A stretch of 64,000 nucleotides of DNA from Straminergon stramineum (lineage: Eukaryota > Streptophyta > Bryopsida > Hypnales > Calliergonaceae), in assembly GCA_963920665.1 (NCBI GenBank), contig OY987271.1, forward strand, positions 19,781,350 through 19,845,349. Direction: 5' to 3'. Under the pieces are notes generated by a model. That model was not told the DNA's origin. It saw nothing but the letters and a program-made list of their open reading frames with translations, and ran no database searches. The translations under genes and the position numbers were made by a program. This document shows, in pieces, positions 22,657 to 34,500 of this stretch (the stretch's first letter is position 1; each line of letters begins with the position of its first letter).

Positions 22657-25600
22657 TCAAGAGTGCCACATGTTATACAAGACGCCTAGATCCTTCCCTC
22701 CTGCAAGCTTCAAAGCAAAGCCATACATCCTTTTCAATGTATCGACATCATGGGCCCTGGAGGGACTACTACCATTCACCTCATTCCTATCACCACTCTT
22801 CCGAGATCTACTTGGGGCACTCCCGCTGCTCGATTTTGAAGCCCACAATGCTGCGCCAAGCATGGTCTTGAGAAGACTCTGTAGCTGCAAAGTGAAAGCA
22901 GAAGAGATGGCTGGTGACACATGTCCAGTGCTCCCATCTTCATTTCTGAATTTCACAGCTCGACAACCTTCTAAAAGATGTAGTAGAGCTTGCTCAAATA
23001 CCTAAAGATACACTCACAAGACATGTCAGCAGAGCAGGTTAGGACAATAAAACCACTAGGGACCTTATTCTGTTTCCTATATTGGCCACTGGTACCAACA
23101 GCAACTCATCCATTCATACACTTGGTTGTACTTGGTTGGAAATATTAGCAGGTGATCGAAGAACGACTTGGCTAGATGTCCATGGGCATTAATGCTCATT
23201 GTCATTTGTACTGGTCTACAACCTCCCTCTTTAAAATTGCAAAAGAAACTCAGTAATAGAAAATTAATCTTAATAAAGAGATTGGGCCCTTGTACCCTAA
23301 GGGATCTCTACACAGCTCTGTAGTAATCTCCCAAAAATCACATTGCCTCATATGTTCAAATGTTTAACCTCTACTTAAGTCTTACTTTGAGGTTCTGCTT
23401 ATCAAAATCAAAGGCTCGCAAAACTCCCATAAGATTGAAACATATATACTATTGCTCTGGTTCAGTGCGCTTACCGCATTCGCATGGGATACAGGTGCCA
23501 CAGCCAAGCACATAGCGGACCGTTCCATCAAAATCTGAAGAAACATATCTGGATGAGTGTCGGCATGGTAGTACTCCAATGCTTTCTGCCAGTATCGATC
23601 AGCCATGGATGCCAGTCGCTTGGCTACCTGCAACCTGGTGTCTCGTTTCTGAACATTGGACTCTTCCGCCAGCACAGCCATAGCAAACAAGCAGCTGTCT
23701 CTTTGCTGACAACCGAGTTGAAACTGAGCGTACGCAGCTTCTTGTGCACGAAGCGTACCCAAGGATTCGTACAATACCAACGCCTTCGATATCGCCTCTT
23801 TGGCTGAGATACTTGCTTTTCTGTCACACTCCAGCTCTGCCCTAGATTCTCTCGCTTTTGGATTCGTATTTAAGAACTTGTCCTCTCTTGCAAGAAGCAT
23901 TCCTAGTTTCAAATAAGTGTGAGCTAATTGTGTGTAGATCTCATTGCACAACCCCCGCATGGAGCGCTCAACGCCATCTCCCCATGCCAGAAGCTCCTTT
24001 CTGCCCTCACCATAAAACTCCAAAGCTTCTTGATAGAGAAACCGTGCTTCTCCCACTGTGGTTAGGAAGGAGTAATAAAAGTGAGGGAGCTGGCATCCTT
24101 CCCAACTGGACAGCTGAGATGCAAAAACCTCCGCAGCTGCTCTTCGGCCATGAGCAAGGTTACAATGAACTAAAACTATGTTAGGCAGGTCTTTCACTGC
24201 ACGAAATGCAACAATAGCTGTTTCAAAGGCAGCCTCAGCTGATTTCACGTTGCCTTGCGCAAGCCTCCTTCGACCCAGCTCGTTGCAAGCCCAGCCCTTT
24301 TTCCGGAGCGCACTTTCATAGTCTCGCAAATGAATGGAGTCTGCAAAAGCATCCACGGCAGCAGAATAGCACACTGAAGCAGCCGACAAGTTTTTCTCCC
24401 AGTCGTTCACAACTGGCCTTCCCACGTAAGAAAATATGTCCAGTTTCTCTTCAATAACGGTTTCAGGCTTCCTGGTTTTCGCAACCGAGGTAATGGCGGT
24501 TCCATTCACATCTGAGCTGAGCTTGTTGTCCTTCTCCTGAGGCGAGATGTCTACTGCGGAGTTTTTGCTACTGTTCTTTTTGACGAGCTTTCGTGCATAC
24601 TTGCCTGAACTTCCTTCTGGAGAAAAACTACTGCTGGCAGAAATGCCACTGCTAGCACGATCATTCTGGCAGCTACAACTCGTCAAGCTGCAAATCTCAC
24701 AGTTCGCTTGAAACTGCCCCACTTTTTTCTTCAACCTTTTCACTTCCTTCATGACTTCTTGTGCCATTTTCAGCTCTTCGCCAGGCGATACATCTTGGTG
24801 TTTAATCACATCAGAATCACCCAAAGAACGCTGAACCTCGGCAAACACGTCTCCCACAAGACCCCACAGTTGCCCCCAAAACAATCCTTTGTGCACTTCC
24901 TTTGATGAACCCGTGCCAAAGCTTCTCCTTTCTTTGTCTGGTTGAGGAGTGGACCCGCGCGCCAGACAGGCCAATTCGGCAGCTTTGAGGGCTCGACTGA
25001 ACTGACCATCTTCTTTATATGCTTGCCCAAGAGTGAAATAAGATTCTCCCAGCAGCTGCAGAAGCTGCCACAGCTTTTCGTCCATTCCAAATCCCACTTC
25101 AATATCTCGGAAGTCACAAATGGCTACACACTCAGGCTCTCCACAAACACATTCTGTGTAATGAGAGTGGCTGCTGAGCTTCGGGCCAACATGCTCGGGA
25201 GACTCTCGCTTCTCTCCAACGTCTTGAAGTTGTCGTTGCCATCTTAAAGATTTTATGGCCTGCGAGAGGTGATGAACTGCTGCCAGCCGTGCCGACACTG
25301 GGTCGGCAAGTGCCTGAACTACATGTGGTACTGGGTCTGAGACTAAGGACGACGCTTCTGCAATGGATGCATTAGCCAGAACAAGATCGGTGGGTGTGGA
25401 ATTAGCGTGTCCATCCACGTTCTCCACGTCGGCAGTTGTCGAATTTTCAGGCATGATTTCTTGCACGGAAGAGAGAATGTCGGAGCTCTCCTCCACGTGG
25501 ATGATGGATTCTGAAGCGGAATCCTCCTGCAAACCGGCGTTTGTATCAATAGAAGGAAGCTCTAAGGCAGGTTTTTGCACATCCTCTTTCACTCTGTCAT

Positions 25601-28600
25601 TGTCCTCCAGTAAAAGGGGCTGCAGCATCACCCCCAGTTGCTTGTAACATGCGAGAATAAGCCTAGCAGCATGCTCATGAGCAGATGCACGTATAACCTG
25701 AAGAATCCAACCATCAAGGTGTCGAGTCAGCAATATTATACGCAGAAGACGTGAAGTAATGTGTTATATAAATGTGTATTTATTTAACACAGAACTCGAA
25801 CAAAAAATACGAAATCACACGAAGTTTGAGTCAAAACACGAGGTATACTAGAGAACTAGAGGCGTGAAACCTTGCCAATTGTAACACGGCTAAGTTTTCT
25901 AACAGGGAGTTACGTAACCAAATGGATCTGGTGAGCCAAACACGAATACGATCATATATTGAGGACAGGAGAGCACAAGTCAGGAGAGAAAAAGGTTAGA
26001 ATTGAATGCATGCGAAAGGCACAAACCAGGTGCTCTTGCTCATCCATATACTCCAGGCACTTTCCAAAGAGTTTCGCGCATTTCATCCTGTCGGCTGGGT
26101 CCTGCGAGATGTAGACGTCTGTTATATTTCTATAACTTCTTTATCCAGGTAAAGGAAAATATAGTCATTGGAAAGACAATTTTCACACCGCAAAAGCATG
26201 AGCATCTCCCATTACAACCATTGAGTAAGCTTGTAAAGGAGAACCAAGAATTACCAGCAAAAACACTTGCAGAAAATGCCAGTCTAAGCACCTAAGTCAC
26301 CTAAACAAATTTCAAATATCCTCCAGAAAATCTGCAATTGAGAAGGATTGAGGTGTGCCCGACATTTCAAGATAATAAAGTTATCCTTTGAATTCAAAAG
26401 TATTTCAGATTTGGGATCGAACTACCAAAATGGCATAGCCAACACCTATTCACAGCATCACTTATTGAATATACCCCTACTTTTTTCTCTGAAAACCCCA
26501 AATTGAATGAATTTAAGGATAACTCTAACGAGAAAGAAATTTTCATTTCGAGTATACATGTATTGGCTTTGCTTCTTTTATGTTTAGAATATCTTCACAA
26601 GCACTCGCAATGAGTGTGGGGACGAAGTTACTCAGTCCGTTCCGTCAGAATGACTAGTAGATGAGCAACACAAGAACCTGACAACAAAGAGAGATAGGGT
26701 GAACACCTGAGATCGAGATAGACGGTTAGCTAGGCGATACAAAAGCATGGCCAATGGCAGAGAGTAGTGACCATTGCCTCGATTTCTTGAAGAAGGCAGT
26801 GTGCCACACTCCTCGTCTTCCTTGTCACCACAAGTATTTCGCGTTTTTGAAATCACGGACAGATCAAACAACTGCATGAGATCCTCTCCAGCGTTCTTGA
26901 AAAGCTGTCATAGAAGTAGCACAATTTTAGATAACATAGAGTACTCACTTCAGAGGTTAAAACCATGGAAAATCCCGAAAAAATCTCTTCTCACCATGAC
27001 ATCATAAGGTTGCAAGATCGCATACCCAATATGTGCCAGGGTCTTGTTTACAATTATCTTGTAGGAACCGAAGGACAGAGGATGCATTCTGCTGAACTAC
27101 ATGAGGGCTGAAAAAGGCAGTGCCATCTTCTGATAGTCCCTTGAGAAGAAAAATGTCATCTGTTTTCAGGAGCTCGTAACCTTGAACCACCCCGTTGCGA
27201 TGATAACACACAGCGAGCTCGGGAATACTCGCCATCACATTATCCAGCCAGGCATCCAACCACATCAACGGCGTCACCTGTACAGAACAGATCCTTGTCA
27301 GTCCATAAAAAATTGAACAATAGGATCACAATGGCTGTCCAAGGTAAGTTGCCCATGATAAAAGCAGCTGAACTCAATTGCAGTTCATGCACAGCAATCC
27401 AAGACGGTTTGTAAAAGTTGTGATAAGGATTTTTCTTCTGACCAAAAAAATGAGACTCTACAAATCTTGGATACCTGATCATCACAAAGACGACACAGCA
27501 GTACTTAAAAAATTTGATTCACATTTATTACAGTTGCCCAGATGGTCAAAAGTGTCTGCTTCCGTGAGAGGAAGCACAAGGAAGTGAACAAAATATACCA
27601 GTAGAGAGAAGAAATCATATTCTACATTTTGAAAAATAGAAAATGTTTTGAAAGTTTCTATAATAGAATACTAGCTTCCAAAGTTGATTTTCACATTTTA
27701 GCTTAGGCACTTACGAGGAAAATAGCAGGTCTTGCGGCAACAGAAGAAGTGGTAAGTGACCAAGATAGGACAATAGCCCTTACAATTCTGAGAAATTGGT
27801 AACTACGCTAACAGTAATTCTATCAACATGCACTAAATCAAGCTCAGGCACATCGATGCATCTGAAAAATCGAAGTAAATAAAATGATGAGCTCCCACCT
27901 GACGACCGATCTCCATCAGATGCAGGCTGACAGCTGCATGCTTCTCATTACTGAAAAGAAGCAAGTCGCTTCCCAAAAGCATGCGCAGGTTCTGGAACTG
28001 CCAAAAGAGAACCCTGACGAAACTCTCGGATGCAGATTGCCTTGGCGGCATATCTGGATCTTTTGGAATAAAATTCGAGCTCTGTTGCTGCTCCCGCATG
28101 AATTTCCCCTTCTGAATATCGATGCCTCCTTCACAGCCATTCCGGCGACTCACCACTCTTTGCTTCCCCTTCTTATTCGCCCTCGATGAGGCTCTAGATC
28201 GTAAATCATCTTCACTGCAACAGCTTGTGCTTTCTGAGAAGGAGTCTTCCACCACTTGCCATGGGGCGCGCCCCGATGATTTCAAGCTTCCAAATCCAGG
28301 AGGAACCGTTCCTGGTGGTTGTCTCCTAGTGCTGGAAGTAGGAGTCCCTTCACTACTGTCGCAGGTTTTGGGAGAATCTGGACCCTCATCATGAACCGAA
28401 TGTTGCACAAACTTTGAAAATAAATTCTTCTCCATTGCCTTGGCTTGATTTTTCTTCCTCCTTGCAATTTTCTCACCTTCCTCAATGTCTGGCCTGTAGT
28501 TACACATTGGAGTAATCACAATCAGCATAGACAGCGGACTTAAGGATGGAGGCTCTCCCCAATCCAGAAGTAAAAACAATTAGTGCTAGAAAGAGTTTGA

Positions 28601-30370
28601 AGCCCTGAATATAAGAGATCTCATGGAAGAAGCTTCGCTAGTTAACACTTCAAGAAAATTTTGGAGTTCCAATACTTAACAATAATCAAGTATGAAGATA
28701 TTTCAAAACATGCTTTCAAGAATGAAGGTTGCTGCTAAAATCTGAAGGATTTAAGGTCAAATCACATAACGCTAGAACGTGTAAAGCACTAAATGGGAGA
28801 TCTCAAGGAAGATGCTTTGCTAGAAAATGCTTAAGCAAAAATCGAAGTCCCAGCACTTGAGCGTGCTTTCAAGAATGAAGTCTGCTGAGGAATTTTAGGT
28901 TTCCTACCCAGAGTTCAATATCAGTGTATGCCCAACGCGATGCACAGCAACTGACAAGCGACTCTTGCTGTAAGGCGTCTTGAAAATCTGCTTCAGGATG
29001 TCAACTGGAGCCACCACGTCAATCTCATCCCCGTATCCGGTTAGAGCACTGACGGCTAAGCTCTCACATTTCCTTGCCAACGGCTGCATCAAGTAACCTC
29101 CTTCCCAAGTGTTGCACAGACCTACAAAACAATTGCACATCACCAACACCAGATAATACAACAAAAAATGAGAAAATCATCACAACCACAAAGCAATAAT
29201 CTTAAACCCTAAAAGACCAAGAACTCATGGTTACGAAAACAACCCATTTGTTAGATCATATTGTGGAAAATGTAATTCAGGTGGAGTAAAATTTTTTATC
29301 ACCAGAATCCTTAAAGAACACTGCGTGTGAAAGTCAGTATATGAGCCAAAATTGGACCAAAACAGGTCATAATGTGAACTACTCAAAACTGCCAAAAGAA
29401 CGTCCGGCTCAATTTGAGTTTAAGTCAAGTAAAAACCAAGCTTCGTCACGTACCACTTGCGTCATGCGATGAAGCAACCGGCAACAATTCGTCGCACGAA
29501 ATGCCATGAGAAGGGACAGTGTTGAGATCCGTTTCGGTGGGCAGCAAACGGTAGCGTGGTGCTCCAGTCCTGGTGAGATTCATCCCCGAAAGATTGATAA
29601 CAATGCAACGAAAAAGGCAACTTCCAATGAAAGAAAAAAATCATTACAAATCACAGAATCGTTAGGACTGCACAAAGCATTTGCACTCTTTCCTGCGTCA
29701 CTATCCCATTCCACCTACAAAGCCTTCAATATAACCTCATTGTACTTCTACTACTGAAATTCAAGCTGGAGCTTTAGAATTCCATATCCAATAGTTTTGA
29801 TAAAAAAACAAATGCAAGACCAATTGATGAAAATGTGCACTTCATGCGCTGATTTCCAAACCCACGTGCAGTTTTGAAAGTAGAAAGAGTGTGGAGAAGG
29901 GGATTTGAATCAAAAGAGAGAGATGAGGTAGTCCCATTCCACATACACAACCTCCAATATTACATCCATTTCCGGAAATCAAAGCTGGAGCTCTCCAATT
30001 CCACATCCAATAGCATTGATAATCATTTTTGTGCAAAAAACAGTTTATGAAAATTTACACTGTTTTCAAAAGCCAAGTGCAGTTTCGAAAGCAGGAAGAG
30101 TAGAGTGAAGGGGTCCAACCAAAAGAGAGCGAGAGAGAGCTAGTACCTCTGGCTTAAGAGATTGATTGCAGGAACCAGAGCAGCCTGCGTGGGCGAGAGG
30201 GGGTTGGAAGCAGGGTTTACAGTGGGCACAGGCAAGCTGCCGCAAATGAACCCCAGCGGTCCAGCTGCTGCCTGCGCGCTCTGCACTTGCAGCTGCCCCA
30301 CGCACCCATCGCGACGCATCATGCTGCGCAAATCTACCTCTCCTTGTGCATCCAATCTCTCATTGAACAA
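22657..30370 (-). CDS. EDRF1-like TPR protein (homologue of Arabidopsis At1g35660)
   Basis: Nine exons join in frame to 1,413 residues: 30370-30147, 29569-29454, 29121-28908, 28493-27899, 27277-27026, 26904-26707, 26101-26027, 25697-23475, 23001-22657. The order of conserved blocks follows the erythroid differentiation regulatory factor 1 family: RYRLLPTETDLN near the start, NTWEGGYLMQPLARKCESL, VGHTLILNSGPDIEEGE, TPLMWLDAWLDNVMASIPEL, NAGEDLMQLFDLSVIS, LPLAMLLYRLANRLS, then TPR-like helices (GESYFTLGQAYKEDGQFSRA and later repeats). A Ser-rich, basic low-complexity stretch fills part of exon 4, and a Cys-rich ECVCGEPECVAIC stretch opens the TPR part. Its molecular role in plants is not established; in animals it affects globin gene expression. 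The in-frame ATG at 30322 is an alternative start. The gene shares a head-to-head promoter with the O-fucosyltransferase-like gene. Confidence 0.93.
25790..25925 (+). repeat. Partial copy of a GGGTGGGG-ended foldback element
   Basis: CCTTGCCAATTGTAAC and CGGCTAAGTTTTCTA (about 25870-25903) match the right half of the foldback at 35685-35820. It lies in the EDRF1-like intron between exons 7 and 8. The ends are not preserved. Confidence 0.4.
27590..27713 (+). repeat. Intronic dispersed repeat F, copy 2
   Basis: It aligns with 16529-16680 through AAATCATATTCTACATT, AATGTTTTGAAAGTTTCTA and the closing TTTTAGCTTAGGCACTT. It sits in the EDRF1-like intron between exons 4 and 5. Confidence 0.55.
29205..29428 (+). 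repeat. TTAA-type MITE family A copy in an EDRF1-like intron
   Basis: The left end reads CTTAAACCCTAAAAGACCAAG, close to the family start. The body matches the complete copy at 33314 through GATCATATTGTGGAAAAT, TAATTCAGGTGGAGT, ATCACCAGAATCC and CTACTCAAAACTGCC. The right end is worn. Confidence 0.75.
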
Positions 30371-31557
30371 TCAAAGCCCGCAATCGCCTGACCAAATTCA
30401 AATCAATGAATCCATCGGATCGGAAACCTCAGGAAACCTCCATACTCGAACTTTCTTAAGAATCTGAAAAATTCTATTGCAATAGCAAGATCTAATGAAG
30501 GCGAGAGCAATTCTGAAGACCTGTACAAATCGAAAAGAACACACTGCTATGCTATCGAGAAACTCCACCCTTCCAAATATCCGGAAGACGAGAATTCCAC
30601 GATCTTTGAAACAAACGCTCAACACACAATCACGAAGCCTTCACCAAGATGACTTCTAAAATAAAAATTGCTAAAATAATTGCCATATTTGCACACAGAA
30701 CTGCAAAAGTCTCCACCTCTCAAGCCACTGAAACACTCACACACGGGTCCCGAATCCCTAAGACTTAGGGTTCCGGGTATCGACTCCAGAACATTCTTCC
30801 CGACCAAATTCGAACTTTCGCGAACGTTCGTGTGAACGCGTGAACGCGGAGACTCGGGGCCCGAGCAAGTGAGGACTTCGAAAAAATCAACTCTACATTT
30901 GGTATTCTAAGAATATCTAGGAACCCTTTGTGTATACGGTGGATACCCAGTTCTGCTCTTGTTGCACTTGTTTCCTGAACCGGACCTCATTCAACTTGCG
31001 AGTTTTTACGTTCGCGTTGTAGTGTCCGACCAAGCAATCCTCAGTTGATGCGTCTGTTTCAAACTCTTAGATTTTTATGGAACAAGATTTAGGGTGAATT
31101 TCGCAGTTCAGAATGGCGATTGCGAAGCTGGATCGTTTGAGATTGACGAGGAGTTTTGTACATTTTGTGTTGCTGTTATCGTGGGCAGAGGACCTGGATT
31201 TAGAATGGATCGGACTATTCTAGGTTTGCAGATTGGAACCATTTATTGCGAGGAAGCGATGGTGTAGAAGCTCCATACTATTTGATCACAATGTAGGGTT
31301 TGATCGAAGCATCGCGTCATTGTAGCATTGATTGAAGAGATGAAGAGTTTCAGCTGAAGCTGCTGAAGACTTTGAATGCAATCTTAAGCCTTCTCAAGTC
31401 TCAGTTGCATTTTCGAACCCTGCATGTAGAGCGTTGTCATGAAGCGCTTCGTTCTGATGGCGGCTTGGAGAAAGTTTTTTTGCTGCAATCCGAAGAGATG
31501 AAGTTTGTATGATATGTTTGTTGGAGTTCTGGTTTGACTTGCGCATTGGACTCCATT
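30371..31557. promoter_or_regulatory. Head-to-head promoter region of EDRF1-like and O-fucosyltransferase-like genes
   Basis: The two start codons are 1,187 bases apart on opposite strands, so both leaders and promoters must lie here. Around 30811-30860 there is a G+C-rich patch with overlapping palindromes (TTCGCGAA, CGAACGTTCG, ACGCGT, GGGGCCC). A telobox-like TTAGGGTT lies at 30765-30772. Short upstream open frames occur on both leaders. No clear TATA box is seen, as expected for housekeeping promoters. Confidence 0.5.
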
Positions 31558-34500
31558 ATGGGGCGCCCGAGAACGAGCCGATCGCGGCAGGCGCTTTGCC
31601 CTGCGATCTCGACCATTTCGGTGGTCTGCTTTGGTGCGCTCCTGCTGTTGGCGGTGTTGTCGTTCCTCTCGAGCCGCTTGCTGGATATGGAGGATTCCAG
31701 AAAGCACTCCCAGTCGCGCTCAGGTCCTGGTTTCCATGGCAAGTTTGAAGACGACGACGACAACGACGCTACGGTACTTTGGCTGGGCATAAAACCTAAA
31801 ACCTAACCCTAGTGGCTCCTTCTCATCTTGACCATGATCTCCTTCTGCCTCTTATTTGAATCAGTGTTGAGAGCTTTGCTGCTAGTTTCCGAGCGCAATA
31901 CATTCATAACATTCTTGAGGAGCTCCCCGAGCACTTTAGAAATCAATGTGCAGTGAACCAAGGAATGAATCACAGACTCTTCCTTAGCGCAATATTGAGC
32001 TCACGTTATGTTTACGAAGGCGGATATACCAATGTTAGAATTTTTTGTTTTCTTGTACTCAGTCTTGGTCGGCATATGGGCTACAAGTAGCTGCTTCTGG
32101 ACTTGATGAAACCGTCCTGATTGAATCCGTTTCTGAGAGCTTTGCTTCAAGTTTCCAAGCGCACTACATTCATAACTTTCTTGAGAAGCTCCCTGAACTC
32201 TTTCGAAATCAACGAGCAGTGAGCCAAGGAAAGGAGCACAGACTCTTTCTGAGCACAATATTGAGCTCACGTTATGTTTACGAAGGCGGACGTAACAATT
32301 TTAGAACTTTTGTTTCCTTTCACTCAGTCCTTGGTCGACATATGGGTTCATGTGGATGCCTGACAATGGGCTACATTGCTTTACAAGTGGGGAGTTTTTA
32401 AAATTTCAGTGCTCTGTATTCTCTTTGTGCCACACTGTGGAAAGGGTGGAAATCGTGTACTACTCTAGAATTTTATATTCAATGCAGTCATAGCATGGAT
32501 GGGGTCACTGTTACAGTCTTTGTAGAAGGACTCTGAAAATGAGGTAGACGTCAAGGATGCTCAGAAACATGATAACATGGCCTCGAACGCTTGCTTCTCT
32601 AACTTTGACTGTGTTTTGACCTAGACTATGGAGGAAGAAAATGGCAGCAAGGGATCGGTTCCAAAAACACTGGTTGTGCCTGTAAGTGTTTCATGTCCTT
32701 CCCGAGTTATGGTATTCAGCGTAGTATAAGGTAGAGAATGCTCTCTCCGTCGCTTTAAGCATTTTAACCAATATGTAGGAGTTTGATTTGAGGAGATCAC
32801 TCTCTAGCTGTGGAGAGATCACTTTGGGTACGAGAGTCAAATCTATTGAGATCGTATTCTTATCACTATGTCTGAATTTCTTATGCAATTTCAAAGTGGG
32901 AAGTTGTAGACCACTATAAGTGACAGTAGAAAACCCCATTTCCATCTTAAGATCAGTGATCATAGACATTTAGCGCATTCATGCTCGCATTACTTGCTCA
33001 TTTGAGGCCAACCGAGTGTATGAGTACATGAGTTTGTGATGGGTTCAGGGGTCCGTCAGGATCTAGTTCCTAACGGTTTTAGTATCATCTGCCTTCTGCA
33101 TATCTTCCTCATTTTTTTTGCTGTTGTCTTACGATGAGTGATGCAGATATTGTAGAATTTGATGTGTGAGTTATTTGAACCTTCAGGACCAGTGGGATAC
33201 TAATGCACCACATGTTTGGGAATCGGTGAATGCGGAGTATTACTATGGATGCAGTGATCCCAGCGATAATTACCCAAGTAGGTGGCTTTGCTTCTTCTGT
33301 TACCCTCTATTAACCCCTAAAGGACCAAGAATTATCGGTTTTATAACGGCCGATTTAACTGACCATAAGTTATTGTGAAAATATAATTCAGGTGGTGTCA
33401 AATTTTATCTCACCAGGATCAGTGAAGGACTTTGCATGTGTTGGTCAAAAAACAAACAAAACTGATCAACAGAATGTCCCCATATGCCCTACCCAAAACT
33501 GCGAATAATATCTTTCGGCCCAATTTGGGCTTCTTGGTCCTTGGGGGTTAATTTTCTGTCCTGGACCAAGCATCGCCAACCCAGCCAGTTATGCTCATAG
33601 AGTTTTTTTCTGCCCAGCGTTTCACCTTGTAGTAAGAGCTAAATTAGTCATTGCTGAATTGCGGTTGCATGGGTCATCTCGTGATGCCTCCAGGTGTGCA
33701 TTGCTTTGGTGTATCCGTTGCATTTATCCATTATCTGCTCTTTGGGGGGGGGTAGGGTTTACATTCTTCCCGCATGCTGCTCTGCAACATTCTGCTAACT
33801 TTCCTCGTGTCGCATTTGTAGGTGGTCCTAGTTCAGCGGTCAACGGGTATCTTCTAGTCGCTGCAAGTGGTGGTCTAAATCAACAGAGGACTGGGGTAAC
33901 ATATTTACTGCATTTCATATTTGGTTGATTACTTCAGTACTTGCTCTTGGGCAAGATCTCTATTATACTGCTCTTTTATACTAATTCTATCCAACGTCTT
34001 TGTTATTTATTGTTTGTCTTTCGACCATTGTCGTATTGAACCATTGTAATTCACTGATGGTGCAGATTACTGATTCTATTGTGGTTGCTCGGCTCTTAAA
34101 CGCAACTATGGTTGTCCCTCAACTTGACCATAATTCGTATTGGAAGGATGCCAGGTAAGAGTTTGCAATCCCCTCACTCTCATCGCACTGACGCTTTTGT
34201 GTTTTGAGTATCATGCATTTTTCCTAAACGTCGAATCAGGTGGACTGCTACAGCTTGCATCTGTGATCATCTAGCATGCTCTCAGCAAATATTGATGTCG
34301 TCGTCATGTTCTTAGGGCCCTAGTAATTCATATTTCAACCGGGAAGCTAGTTAAGGACACTGTTTCTACTGATGCCTGTAACGGTGTTTGTGTGTTTGCA
34401 TGGGGTTATGGATGACAGCAATTTCAGTAACATATTTGATGTGGACTGGTTTATACGATCCCTAGCTCCTGACGTGAAATTGATCAAGGAACTGCCGCAA

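Noticed and set aside
31788..31812. Telomere-like AAACCTAAAACCTAACCCTA run
   Set aside because: Only about three degenerate units inside intron 1; too short to call an interstitial telomere array.
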